43,248 nt of DNA from JBGZEX01 sp041846495 (GTDB lineage: Bacteria; Bacteroidota; Bacteroidia; Bacteroidales; Marinifilaceae), in NCBI GenBank assembly GCA_041846495.1, contig JBGZEX010000072.1:1-43248 (forward strand). Reading direction: 5' to 3'. The translations under genes were made by a program, and so were the position numbers. Shown one piece after another: positions 26,712-35,751 of the stretch. The notes under the pieces were generated by a model that had not been told where the DNA came from, searched no databases, and worked only from the letters and a program-made list of their open reading frames with translations. Position 1 is the stretch's first letter, and every line of letters starts with the position of its first letter.

Positions 26712-28109
26712 ATGGATTTTAGCAAGGATATATTGGATGTGGATTTTCCTCCTCAGGAAGAGTCGATTATTAAAATATTCGGCATAGGAGGGGGAGGGAG
26801 TAATGCCGTCAATTATATGTATCGGCAGGGGATAAAAGGAGTGGATTTTATCGTATGCAATACGGATATCCAGGCCTTGAGAATATCTCCGGTCAAAAAT
26901 TGCATTCAGTTGGGAAAGGATATTGCCGAGGGATTGGGAGCGGGCTGTGCTCCGGATAAGGGAAGGGCGTCGGCTTTGGAAAGTTTGGATTACATATCTT
27001 CTTTGTTGGAACATAATACGAAGATGATTTTTATTACGGCCGGCATGGGAGGGGGTACGGGTACGGGGGCTACACCCGTAATCGCTCGAAGGGCCAGAGA
27101 GTTGGGCATTCTTACCATAGCTATCGTGACTCTGCCTTTCAGTTTCGAGGGGCGCAAGAAAATAGAGCAGGCTATGAACGGGATTGATGAATTGGAAGAT
27201 TATGTGGATGCCTTATTGATAATCAATAATGAGAAGCTTCGGGATATGTGCGGGGATTTGAAATTGTCCGAAGCCTTTGCCATGGCGGATTCCGTGCTTA
27301 CGACGGCGGCTAAGAGCATAGCGGAAATCATTACCAAAAAAGGTTATGTGAACGTGGATTTTGCCGATGTCGAAGGCGTTATGCGCAATAGCGGAGTGGC
27401 GCTTATGGGTTCGGCCGAGGTGGAAGGAGAGAATAGAGCGAAAGAGGCCATAAAAAGGGCTTTGATATCTCCTTTGCTGAATAGTCAGGATATACGCGGA
27501 GCACGAAATATTCTGTTGAATATGTTGTATGAGGATGTGGAAGTTACGCCTAACGAGATGGAAGAGATAACGGATTATCTGCGTACGAGGGTGGGACGGA
27601 ACGTGAATATCATATGGGGGGCCGGGAAGGATGAAAATCTCGGTTCCAAATTGAGGGTGTCCGTTATCGTCACAGGTTTTAATACGAGCAGCCGGTTTAT
27701 CGGAATGAAAGCCATGGAGGATATGCCGAAGGTTTCGGATATTTCTCGGGAAAAACCGGATTTGAAAGAAGAAATTTCGAAGCCGGATTTCAAAGTGGAA
27801 GATTTGCCCGAGGATTTGGAAATGATATTTGTGGACACTAAAGAAGTGGAAGACAGGGCGCGACACAGGAGGAAGAAAGATGAAAAAACGAGAAAGTCCG
27901 GAAGGACGGGAGAAGAAAGAAGTTTGAGCGACTCTATGGAGGAAGGCTCCGAGGGGATGCTTTTTCCCGTCGAAAAAGGAAGGGCATCTACGCAAAAGAA
28001 AGAGCCTCCTTCCGGCGGAGTGAACGATATACCGGATACGGACGGTTGGTTAAGGCGTAAACTCGGAGGATTTTTTAAGGAGGATACCGATAAGGACCCT
28101 GAGATGTAA
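26712..28109 (+). CDS. ftsZ: FtsZ paralog 1, with long linker and C-terminal peptide
   Basis: FtsZ is the tubulin-like GTPase that forms the division ring. The 465-residue protein has the tubulin signature GGGTGTG (113-119), NNEKL (172-176) and the T7 synergy loop NVDFADV (214-220), so it should be able to hydrolyse GTP within a polymer. The globular core ends near residue 325. About 115 charged, low-complexity residues follow as a disordered linker, and the protein ends in a short peptide with WLRRKLGGFFKED, a plausible binding site for FtsA or another anchor. It is seven bases after ftsA, the usual ftsZ position. Loop NMLYEDVEVT replaces the common NITSG seen in the second copy. Confidence 0.94.
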   Translation: MDFSKDILDVDFPPQEESIIKIFGIGGGGSNAVNYMYRQGIKGVDFIVCNTDIQALRISPVKNCIQLGKDIAEGLGAGCAPDKGRASALESLDYISSLLEHNTKMIFITAGMGGGTGTGATPVIARRARELGILTIAIVTLPFSFEGRKKIEQAMNGIDELEDYVDALLIINNEKLRDMCGDLKLSEAFAMADSVLTTAAKSIAEIITKKGYVNVDFADVEGVMRNSGVALMGSAEVEGENRAKEAIKRALISPLLNSQDIRGARNILLNMLYEDVEVTPNEMEEITDYLRTRVGRNVNIIWGAGKDENLGSKLRVSVIVTGFNTSSRFIGMKAMEDMPKVSDISREKPDLKEEISKPDFKVEDLPEDLEMIFVDTKEVEDRARHRRKKDEKTRKSGRTGEERSLSDSMEEGSEGMLFPVEKGRASTQKKEPPSGGVNDIPDTDGWLRRKLGGFFKEDTDKDPEM

Positions 28110-28120
28110 TATGAGAGTAT

Positions 28121-29254
28121 ATGGCGAAAGGATTTGTAAACTTTAATTTGTATGAGACTACACCCAATATCATCAAGGTGATAGGTGTCGGAGGGGGAGG
28201 ATGTAATGCCGTCGAATACATGTATTCGAAGGGTATTAAAGATGTGGATTTCGTAATATGCAATACGGACGCCCAGGTATTGGCTCACAGTAAAATACCC
28301 AAGAAAATACAGTTGGGCAGAAATCTGACACAGGGAAGAGGTGCCGGCAATAATCCGGTTATCGGGGAAAAGGCTGCCAACGAGAGCGTGGAAGAGTTGA
28401 CCGATTTGTTGCGGGAACATACCAAAATGATCTTTATTACCGCAGCGATGGGAGGAGGCACCGGTACGGGTGCGGCTCCGGTGGTTGCGAAACTGGCGAA
28501 AGATATGGGCATACTTACGGTGGGCATCGTGAGTGTTCCTTTGAGGTTCGAAGGCCCCAAACGTTTGGAACAGGCGGCTTCGGGCTTGGAACGGTTGAAG
28601 TCGAATGTGGACTGTCTTATCGTAATCGACAGTGAAAAAATCAAGGAAATATACGGCTCCAAGGGAATTTCCGAGGCTTTTTCGAAGGCTAACGATGTGC
28701 TGAATATTGCAGCCAAAGGTATAGCTGAGATTATTACGCTTCCGGGATATATCAATGTGGATTTCGCCGATGTGAAAACGGTGATGACGGATAGCGGCGT
28801 GGCCATAATGGGAGCGGCTCAGGCTTCCGGCAAAGACAGGGCGATACGGGCGATACGGGAAGCTCTCGACAGCCCCTTGCTGAATAATACCGATATTGTG
28901 GGAGCTAAGGATATCTTGTTGAATATTACTTCCGGTAAAGAGGAAATCACCATGAATGAAATGACGGATATAACCTCTTATATTATCCGGAAAGTCGGTA
29001 ATAATGCAGCCGTAATCTGGGGAGTGGGAACGGATGAGGGTTTGGAGGATGCGCTTTCCGTCACGATTATCGCTACGGGCTTTCCGAACGATATGGATAT
29101 ATACTCGGAAATGAAACCGGAAAAAACCGAAAGGATAAAAGGAATACCTCTCGACGAAAATGAAGTTTTGATAACCCCGCATATGTCCGAAGAGAGAATA
29201 AAGGAATTGAAAACCGCACCGGCTTACAAACGGAGACAGTTGAAGATAATATAG
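28121..29254 (+). CDS. FtsZ paralog 2, short-tailed
   Basis: A second complete FtsZ starts 11 bases after the first. The 377-residue protein has GGGTGTG (111-117) and NVDFADV (212-218), so the GTPase residues are intact. It differs from its neighbour in several ways: AAMGGGTGTG for AGMGGGTGTG, IDSEKI for INNEKL, NIAAKG for TTAAKS, and the common LLNITSG loop. The tail after the core (about 320 on) is only some 55 residues and ends in basic YKRRQLKII instead of the long linker. The two proteins are clearly homologous through the core yet well diverged, so this is not a recent tandem copy. It may co-polymerise with, or regulate, paralog 1. Confidence 0.93.
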   Translation: MAKGFVNFNLYETTPNIIKVIGVGGGGCNAVEYMYSKGIKDVDFVICNTDAQVLAHSKIPKKIQLGRNLTQGRGAGNNPVIGEKAANESVEELTDLLREHTKMIFITAAMGGGTGTGAAPVVAKLAKDMGILTVGIVSVPLRFEGPKRLEQAASGLERLKSNVDCLIVIDSEKIKEIYGSKGISEAFSKANDVLNIAAKGIAEIITLPGYINVDFADVKTVMTDSGVAIMGAAQASGKDRAIRAIREALDSPLLNNTDIVGAKDILLNITSGKEEITMNEMTDITSYIIRKVGNNAAVIWGVGTDEGLEDALSVTIIATGFPNDMDIYSEMKPEKTERIKGIPLDENEVLITPHMSEERIKELKTAPAYKRRQLKII

Positions 29255-29375
29255 TTTCCGTATGCGGGATGGGATTACGGATTTACGATGCGATTCGAAA
29301 ACCGAGGCTCCGGGCGTGTGAAAATCGTATTTTTAATTCCGTTTTTCAGCGGGAAAAATTAAAAAGATAAGACTA

Positions 29376-29978
29376 ATGAATATATTGAAATCACGATTTA
29401 TAAAGAGTAGCGGGAATTTCAGGGAATGTCCCCTTCCGGATTGTCACGAATATGCATTTATAGGACGTTCGAATGTAGGTAAGTCCTCCCTTATAAATAT
29501 GTTGACCGGGAATTCGTCCCTTGCCAAAACTTCCTCGACTCCGGGTAAAACCCGGTTGATTAATCATTATTTGATAAATGAAAGTTGGTATCTGGTCGAT
29601 CTTCCCGGATACGGTTATGCCCGCTTACCCCATGCCGAGAGAATGGGTTTTGAAAAACTTATCTCGGACTATATTCTGAGGAGGGAGAATCTTATCTGCC
29701 TTTTCGTATTGATAGACAGCCGGCATGAGGCTTTGAAAATCGACATGGAATTTATGGAATGGTTGGGAGAAAACGGAGTGCCTTTCGTTATGGTATTCAC
29801 CAAGGGGGATAAGCTTCGTACGACGGAAAGGATATCCTGTATCCGGAGATATCAGGAAAAAATGGAAGATGTATGGGAAACCTTTCCCATGGCCTTTATG
29901 ACGTCCGCCTCCAAAAACTATGGCAGGAACGAATTGCTGGATTATATAGACGAATTGAATAATACGGTAAAGCTTTGA
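29376..29978 (+). CDS. engB: ribosome biogenesis GTPase EngB (YsxC/YihA)
   Basis: EngB is a small GTPase needed for assembly of the large ribosomal subunit and often affects division when depleted. The 200-residue protein has G1 GRSNVGKSS, G2 region STPGKTR, G3 DLPGYG and G4 TKGDK. It is preceded by 121 bases with no clear promoter or hairpin. The end overlaps xseA by four bases. Confidence 0.95.
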   Translation: MNILKSRFIKSSGNFRECPLPDCHEYAFIGRSNVGKSSLINMLTGNSSLAKTSSTPGKTRLINHYLINESWYLVDLPGYGYARLPHAERMGFEKLISDYILRRENLICLFVLIDSRHEALKIDMEFMEWLGENGVPFVMVFTKGDKLRTTERISCIRRYQEKMEDVWETFPMAFMTSASKNYGRNELLDYIDELNNTVKL

Positions 29979-31363
29979 CGGCGGACGGAATATTGACATT
30001 ATCGGAACTCAACCGGAATATAAAATCGGCGGTCGAAAGGGAATTTCCCATGCCTTTGTGGGTTACGGGAGAAATATCTTCGGTGACGGAACATTCGAGC
30101 GGGCATTGTTATCTCGAACTGGTCGAAAAAGAACACGAGAAGTTGAAAGCCGTCGTCAGGGCCGTGATATGGAGTTCTTCTTACCGTATGATAAAAACTT
30201 ATTTCGTCGAAACTACGGGGAGAAGATTGGAGAGAGGGATGCATATTATGGTATGTGCGGAAGTGAGTTTTAGTGAAATATACGGATTAAGCCTGATTAT
30301 AAGGGATATAAATCCGGATTTCACGCTCGGGAATATGGAGCGCATGAAAAGGGAGGCTATCGCCCGACTGAAACGGGAAGGGGTTTTCGATATGAACAGG
30401 AGTTTGGAAATGCCGGTTTTGCCGAAGACCATAGCCGTCATATCTTCTCCTACGGCTGCCGGATGGGGAGATTTCGAGAATCAACTTATGCATAATTCCC
30501 GGGGTTACGGATTTCACCTCAAATTGTTTCCCGCCTTGATGCAGGGAGAGCGTACCGCGGCTTCGGTTATTGCCGCCTTGGATAGGATTGCGGCTTGGGA
30601 AGAGGTGTTCGATTTGGCGGTTATTATAAGGGGAGGAGGAGCCAAAGCCGATTTGAGCTGCTTCGATACTTACGAACTCGCAAACAATGTGGCGCAGTTT
30701 CCCCTGCCTGTCGTTGTAGGCATAGGACATGAGCGGGATTCTTCGGTTGTGGACGAGGTGGCCCGTATGTCGTTGAAGACTCCGACGGCCGTGGCTTCTT
30801 ATCTCTTGGACGTATTTTCCGGAGAAGAGTTGAAAATTAAAAATCGTATTTCCGCTCTTCAGACGGGAGCGGTGGAAAGTCTCGTTTCGGCCGGAAAGGA
30901 AATGACGGCTCTTATGGAGCGTCTCAAATCCGGAAATGCGGCGGGCGTGGCCGCATTTAAACTCCGGCTCCAATCCGTGTCGGGACAATTGAAGTACGGT
31001 ATAAAAAATTACGTACGGGAATACCGCAGGATTTTCGAGATGCGCACGACCGCATTGAGAAATGCGAATTCGGTGAATGGGATAAAGGAGGAGAACAAAA
31101 TATGCCTTCTGTCGAGTCGCCTTAAAACGGGAATAAAACGAAATCTGGCATATGGGAAATCCGTTGTAGATATGATGGATACCAAGATTAAATATTCCGA
31201 TCCCCGTACGATTATGGGCAGGGGATATTCGATTGCCCGGGTCAGCGGAAAGGTCGTGAAAAAAACCTCGGATGTGAAACCGGGAGATACGCTGGAAACC
31301 ATCCTCCCGGACGGAAATATTATAAGTAAGATTTGTAACTATGGAAAAACAGTTGAATTATAA
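29975..31363 (+). CDS. xseA: exodeoxyribonuclease VII large subunit
   Basis: XseA is the catalytic subunit of exonuclease VII, which degrades single-stranded DNA from both ends. The 462-residue protein has the N-terminal OB fold (PLWVTGEISSVTEHSSGHCYLEL), the active-site region (VISSPTAAGWGDFENQL and IIRGGGAKADLSCFD), GIGHERDSS, a long helical section, and the C-terminal GRGYSIAR. The start is a TTG at 29975 overlapping the engB stop; no ATG lies before the OB fold, so a non-ATG start is needed. The small subunit follows with a 23-base overlap. Confidence 0.93.
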   Translation: MTADGILTLSELNRNIKSAVEREFPMPLWVTGEISSVTEHSSGHCYLELVEKEHEKLKAVVRAVIWSSSYRMIKTYFVETTGRRLERGMHIMVCAEVSFSEIYGLSLIIRDINPDFTLGNMERMKREAIARLKREGVFDMNRSLEMPVLPKTIAVISSPTAAGWGDFENQLMHNSRGYGFHLKLFPALMQGERTAASVIAALDRIAAWEEVFDLAVIIRGGGAKADLSCFDTYELANNVAQFPLPVVVGIGHERDSSVVDEVARMSLKTPTAVASYLLDVFSGEELKIKNRISALQTGAVESLVSAGKEMTALMERLKSGNAAGVAAFKLRLQSVSGQLKYGIKNYVREYRRIFEMRTTALRNANSVNGIKEENKICLLSSRLKTGIKRNLAYGKSVVDMMDTKIKYSDPRTIMGRGYSIARVSGKVVKKTSDVKPGDTLETILPDGNIISKICNYGKTVEL

Positions 31364-31535
31364 GGAGGCGATGGAGGAGATGGAAACCATCGTCGGGAAA
31401 ATAGAGGAGAATAAGTATGAGGTGGATGAATTGTGCGAGGCCGTGAAACGGGTATCGGAACTGATAAATTTTTGTAAAGCCAAATTGAAAAATACGGAGG
31501 AAGAAATCGATAAGATTTTGGATACCATAGAATGA
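31341..31535 (+). CDS. xseB: exodeoxyribonuclease VII small subunit
   Basis: A 64-residue protein with the helical hairpin of XseB: YKEAMEEMETIVGKIEENKYEVDELCEAVKR is the family core, which wraps the helices of XseA. Length and position are typical. It begins inside the end of xseA, suggesting coupled translation so that the several small subunits per large subunit are made together. Confidence 0.93.
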   Translation: MEKQLNYKEAMEEMETIVGKIEENKYEVDELCEAVKRVSELINFCKAKLKNTEEEIDKILDTIE

Positions 31536-31541
31536 AGCGAG

Positions 31542-32915
31542 ATGAGACGTGGATTGAGATTCGGAATATTTATTTTCCTGTTTCTATACGGAGGGAGGAA
31601 GGCGGGAGCCCAAATGCTTCCCGAGGCTTTTGCCGGAGATCCCGAACTCCGGTGTGCGGCTGTGAGCATATCCGTGAAACGGGTATCCGACGGAGAGGAG
31701 GTATATGCTTTCCGGCCGGAAACGGCTTTGATACCCGCCTCGCTCTTAAAGACCTTGACTACGGCAGTGGCTTTGCATGAATACGGTCCGGATTTTACTT
31801 ATGCCACCACTTTGTCCCATACGGGAGAAATCCGGGGCGGAGTATTATATGGGGACATCCTTATTCGTGCGGGAGGAGATCCTACGATAGATTCCAAGTA
31901 TTTTCCGAAATCCTCTTTTATCGCTAAGGCAACGGAAGCCGTTGCCGGTAGGGGAATCGTCCGGGTGAAGGGAAATATCCTCGTATTGGAAAAAGAATTG
32001 CCCCGTGTGCCTTATACCTGGATATGGGAGGATATTTCCAATTATTACGGGGCATTGGCTTTCCCTTTCAATTATAAGGATAATACCTATCACATATATT
32101 TGAAGTCGGGAAAAGCGGGGAGCCGGACGGATATTTTATCCGTAAATCCCCGAATTCCCGGTGTGACGTTTAGAAATGAAGTGAGGGCTTCCGCCCGGGG
32201 AGGGGATAATGCCTGTATCGTAGGAGGTCCTTTTGCCGAAATATTATTGATGGAAGGAAGTATTCCCGCCAACCGGAAAAAATTTCGGATAGGAGGTGCC
32301 ATGCCGCATCCGGCAGCCGTATTCCGCGAGGAATTCGAAGCTGTCATGCGGAAGAGGGGTATCGTTGTGGAGCATAAAATTTTTAAGAGTCCCGATACGA
32401 CATTGATGTTGACTCATCGCTCTCCGAGTTTGAGAGATATCGTTTTCCATACCAATAAGTTCAGCGTCAATTTATATGCCGAGGCTTTGGGAAAACTCAT
32501 AGGGGAGGAAGAGGGGTTTATGCCGGTGAAAACGGTTATGGATTCCATGGGAATCGATGTGACTGGCATCCATATAGCGGACGGGAGTGGTTTGTCCCGG
32601 CGTTCGGCCGTTCCTGCCCGATGTTTTACGGATTTGATGCTCCGGATGCACGGGGATAGTGCGTTCCGGAATTCTCTGCCTGTAGCGGGAAGGGATTATG
32701 CTTTGGAACGTTTCGTAAAAGGGAGGACGCTGCTTTTGAATAATGTGCGGGCGAAGACCGGTTCCCTTTCCGGGGTCCGGGCTCTTAGCGGGTATATGAA
32801 AAACCGTTCGGGAAAAGAAATGGCTTTTACGGTTATCGTAAATAATTATACGGCTTCATTCGATAAGGTGGCATCCGCCATCGGAAGTTTTTTGGAGTTT
32901 CTCTACCTCCAATAA
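31542..32915 (+). CDS. dacB: D-Ala-D-Ala carboxypeptidase/endopeptidase (PBP4, DacB)
   Basis: A 457-residue class C penicillin-binding protein that trims or cleaves peptidoglycan cross-links in the periplasm. An N-terminal signal peptide (FGIFIFLFLYGGRKAGAQ) is followed by SxxK at Ser67-Lys70 (IPASLLKTLT), SxN in NKFSVNLYAEAL, DGSGLSRRS and KTG in RAKTGSLSG. The start at 31542 is six bases after xseB. It is the last gene of the long plus-strand run and adds a wall-modifying function to the division cluster. Confidence 0.94.
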   Translation: MRRGLRFGIFIFLFLYGGRKAGAQMLPEAFAGDPELRCAAVSISVKRVSDGEEVYAFRPETALIPASLLKTLTTAVALHEYGPDFTYATTLSHTGEIRGGVLYGDILIRAGGDPTIDSKYFPKSSFIAKATEAVAGRGIVRVKGNILVLEKELPRVPYTWIWEDISNYYGALAFPFNYKDNTYHIYLKSGKAGSRTDILSVNPRIPGVTFRNEVRASARGGDNACIVGGPFAEILLMEGSIPANRKKFRIGGAMPHPAAVFREEFEAVMRKRGIVVEHKIFKSPDTTLMLTHRSPSLRDIVFHTNKFSVNLYAEALGKLIGEEEGFMPVKTVMDSMGIDVTGIHIADGSGLSRRSAVPARCFTDLMLRMHGDSAFRNSLPVAGRDYALERFVKGRTLLLNNVRAKTGSLSGVRALSGYMKNRSGKEMAFTVIVNNYTASFDKVASAIGSFLEFLYLQ

Positions 32916-33297
32916 TCGAATCCTGTAAGGTCTTCCATGGCTGCTCTTCCGGGAATGAGGTTCCCGTTGAGTTTCGGAATAAATTCTCCCTCCTTCTTCC
33001 GGTTTTGGATGAAGGAGGGATGGGGTCCGTCGTGAGGGATAAGGTGGCCCGAAACTTTATGCCCTCCGGTTTGCTAAAGCGGCGTGCCGTTTTTGTCGGT
33101 GATTTTCAGATGGGTGCCGTCCCAGGTCATATAGGTGTGGTACACCTTCCCCTTTTCTACCGTTTTGGCCGGGAGAAACTGCCCGTCGGGGCTGTTTTCC
33201 GGATTCGGCGGAATAAGCGGCTCCCGTTTCCGATTTTTACCGGGAAGATTCCGGGAACGGAAGCTTGCTTTTCGATTGTTCGAAGGAGCGGTTTATG
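32903..33297 (-). pseudogene. decayed minus-strand gene split by one in-frame TAG
   Basis: On the minus strand one reading frame is open from 33297 to 32903 except for a single TAG at 33076-33074. Both parts read like protein: KTVEKGKVYHTYMTWDGTH and ITDKNGTPL before the stop, GHKVSGHLIPHDGPHPSF and EFIPKLNGNLIPGRAAMEDL after it. No start codon or ribosome-binding site is seen upstream, and the frame differs from that of the WG-repeat gene before it. I do not recognise the family. A 3' remnant of a lost gene is the likely reading. The end overlaps the last 13 bases of dacB on the other strand. Confidence 0.45.
32987..33020. terminator. inverted repeat between convergent dacB and the minus-strand genes
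   Basis: TCCCTCCTTC (32987-32996) and GAAGGAGGGA (33011-33020) form a perfect 10-bp stem with a 14-base loop. There is no T tract after it on the plus strand and only a moderate AT run on the minus strand. It could serve as a terminator for both directions, but it also lies inside the decayed frame and may be coincidental. Confidence 0.35.
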
Positions 33298-33314
33298 CTC
33301 TTTCCGTTTCCCGT

Positions 33315-35708
33315 TCAGTTTTCATTTCCGATAAGTTCGCCTTTGTAGTCGTATTTTTTCCCGTTGATGTGATAGGTGCGCTCTTCTCCGTTCTCGAGCG
33401 TATACATCATGCGCTCGTCGTCGTCTTTAAACGGAGTTTTCATTGTGAAATTCCCTTTGGTGTCTATCAATCCGTAATATGTTTCCGCTATTACAAAAGC
33501 ATAACCTTTATTGAATTCGGAAGCTTCCCGGAATTCCGCCGGGGCGATGATCCGGCCTTCTCCGGATATATAACCGAATTTGCAATTCCGGGTGAAAATG
33601 AAAATGTTTTCGCTGTAGGCGGAGAGAAATTCGTATTTTGCGGGTAGAACGGTTTTTCCCGAAATATCGGTTACGCCCCATAATTTCTTTTCCCCGTTTT
33701 CGATACAGACGTACATCCATTCGGGTTTCTTTTCGGAGACCCGGGCGATGTCGGCATATTTGAAGGGGAGTAAGGTCCTGTTCCTTATGTCGATAACTCC
33801 GTAAGCGGCTTTATCGCCGTTGTCTTTGGCCGCTTTGAAAACCGAATTTATGTCGTCGATGAGGCGAAGGTCGGCGTAGTCGAGAGGCAGAACGGTATTT
33901 CCCTTGAGATCGATTACCCCGTAACGGAATGGAAATTCGTTACCGTTTTGTGCCATAAGGTAGTTCGGGGTATTGTATATGGGGGATAACCGATCGTATT
34001 GAGGAGGAATTACCCATTTCCAGGGGGCATTGAGATTGAGCAGGCCGTATTTCCCATTCTCGAATTCGGCGGCAATCAAAGTATCGGATTCCGAGGCATG
34101 CTTTTTACCTGCGGCATCGGTATAATAAGTGTCGTAAACGTGATTGAAACGGTTGATATGTATGGCTACGTATTGCATATTTCTATCGTAGACCTTTAAA
34201 GCAGCATCCCGACTGTCTTCGTCTTCCGCTTTTTCTGCAAGAATATAATCGCCCATATGGCGTATTTCTTTGTTTTCGAAGGGGAGTACGATTTCGTCGT
34301 TTTTGCGTATGATGCCTTTTTTGCCCGCCGGATTCGAACAGACGGCAAATTCTCCGTCGAAAATCGAGTAGTGCACGTCCATGTCTTTTATGGGCCGGAG
34401 ACATCGTTTGTTTATATCCAGCCAATAGTATTTGAAACGGGTATAGTCGTCGTCTTCGATTGTCGCCACATAGTTTGCACCCCGGAAATAAAGCGTGTTG
34501 TATGCGGCAGGGATAATAATATTTCCATTGCGATCGGCTATGCCCTTACACTGGTTTTCTCCGGTGAAGGCAACGTAATTTTCCTGCTCCGGATCGATGA
34601 ATCGGCGGATGACGGATTCCGTTTTCATCGTTTCGACCCGAGTGGCTATATAAAGAGCTATTCCGCTTATCTTATAAGGGAACTCGGCTTCTATACATTG
34701 GCCTTTCGTTTCTAAATACCCGTTTTCGATACCTTTTTCTATAATCTTTTTCATTTGTTCGAAACTATCTGCTTCTTCCAATTTTTCGGTTTCCTTGAGG
34801 TAGGCATAGAGTTGCGATTTGGCCTCTATTTGTTCCTGTGTGACGCCTTCTATGAGCCGCACGATATTTTCTTTTTCCTTTTCTTGCAAACAGTTTGCAA
34901 GGATTGCCTTCAGGTTGCGGATATGCGACAGCAGTTCGGAGGAAATCCCATATTCCGGGTATTCTTTTTTCGATGTATTTCCCATCAATTTCCCGCCCGG
35001 CGTAATGCCGTGGTAGGATAAGAGCCTCTCGTAGAGTTCTGCGGGTATTTCGATTTTCGCCGTATGTCCGTCGATGGAATCTATTTTTATCGTATACTCC
35101 CCGTAACGGATGGAATTGCCGGCATTTCGAGGGATGTGGAAGGTTTCGAAAGCGAGAGGTAGGCTGAGCGTGGTTTCCACCCTGATACTGTCGACGGACA
35201 GGAGGTTTACGGCATCCGGTTCTATTTCCTCTCCGTTGCGGTAGCATTTTTTTATCTCGTGCGAAAGACTGCCTTTATGAGAGAGTGTGTCGGGCATGTT
35301 GGCATAGATATGGAAGGAAGACTTGGGCAGGGCGAAGTGTTGTAAAAAAGCCGCATAACGGGGAAAAGCTTCGAAAGATTTGCGTTCTCTTTCCATGTCG
35401 AAATCCAATCGGTAGGGCTTTTCCGGAACAATATGCGCTTCGTCGGTATGCTTTTCGGAAACTTCTTTTTCGTTATCTCCGAAAGATGAGAATTTTATCC
35501 CGAAAGAAAGACAGAGAAGGTCATTCTCCGTTTCCAGTAACCGTTCCAGGAAATCGATGTCCGTTTTCAGCGAAGCATGTATTTTGTCTACCGTTTTTTG
35601 TTTTATCGATTTCGTGTAATCGGTAGCTTTGCCTGTTTTTTCAAGATTCTGCGAACAGGAGCAAAATAGCGAAGTCGTAAGTAGCATAACCGGAATAAGT
35701 TTTTTCAT
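33315..35708 (-). CDS. WG-repeat lipoprotein
   Basis: A 797-residue exported protein. The signal sequence MKKLIPVMLLTTSLFCSC has Cys residues suited to lipidation. The N-terminal half (about 20-370) is Glu/Lys-rich with helical stretches and no family I recognise. The C-terminal half carries about eight WG-type repeats of the form x-G-[VIL]-I-D-x-x-G-x-x-[VIL]-[LI]-P, for example YGLLNLN, RYGVIDLKGNTVLP, YGVIDIRNRTLLP, LWGVTDISGKTVLP and YGLIDTKGNF. WG repeats occur in surface proteins of Bacteroidota; their function is mostly unknown. The ATG at 35708 is chosen as the start of the signal peptide rather than 35762. It follows a small membrane protein gene by 43 bases. Confidence 0.88.
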   Translation of the reverse strand: MKKLIPVMLLTTSLFCSCSQNLEKTGKATDYTKSIKQKTVDKIHASLKTDIDFLERLLETENDLLCLSFGIKFSSFGDNEKEVSEKHTDEAHIVPEKPYRLDFDMERERKSFEAFPRYAAFLQHFALPKSSFHIYANMPDTLSHKGSLSHEIKKCYRNGEEIEPDAVNLLSVDSIRVETTLSLPLAFETFHIPRNAGNSIRYGEYTIKIDSIDGHTAKIEIPAELYERLLSYHGITPGGKLMGNTSKKEYPEYGISSELLSHIRNLKAILANCLQEKEKENIVRLIEGVTQEQIEAKSQLYAYLKETEKLEEADSFEQMKKIIEKGIENGYLETKGQCIEAEFPYKISGIALYIATRVETMKTESVIRRFIDPEQENYVAFTGENQCKGIADRNGNIIIPAAYNTLYFRGANYVATIEDDDYTRFKYYWLDINKRCLRPIKDMDVHYSIFDGEFAVCSNPAGKKGIIRKNDEIVLPFENKEIRHMGDYILAEKAEDEDSRDAALKVYDRNMQYVAIHINRFNHVYDTYYTDAAGKKHASESDTLIAAEFENGKYGLLNLNAPWKWVIPPQYDRLSPIYNTPNYLMAQNGNEFPFRYGVIDLKGNTVLPLDYADLRLIDDINSVFKAAKDNGDKAAYGVIDIRNRTLLPFKYADIARVSEKKPEWMYVCIENGEKKLWGVTDISGKTVLPAKYEFLSAYSENIFIFTRNCKFGYISGEGRIIAPAEFREASEFNKGYAFVIAETYYGLIDTKGNFTMKTPFKDDDERMMYTLENGEERTYHINGKKYDYKGELIGNEN

Positions 35709-35751
35709 TTGTTTTGGATTATAATTATTGTAAATACTGAAGTTTTTTCGC

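Noticed and set aside
27575..29182. 535-codon minus-strand open frame across both ftsZ genes
   Set aside because: It lies antisense to two clear FtsZ proteins and its translation has the His/Ser/Phe-rich composition of a shadow frame.
26712..29254. Recent tandem duplication or assembly duplicate of ftsZ
   Set aside because: The two genes differ throughout in sequence, motifs and tail, so they are old paralogs and not a copied segment.
33135..33647. 170-codon plus-strand frame opposite the WG-repeat gene and the decayed frame
   Set aside because: It overlaps the WG repeats on the other strand and reads as a shadow.
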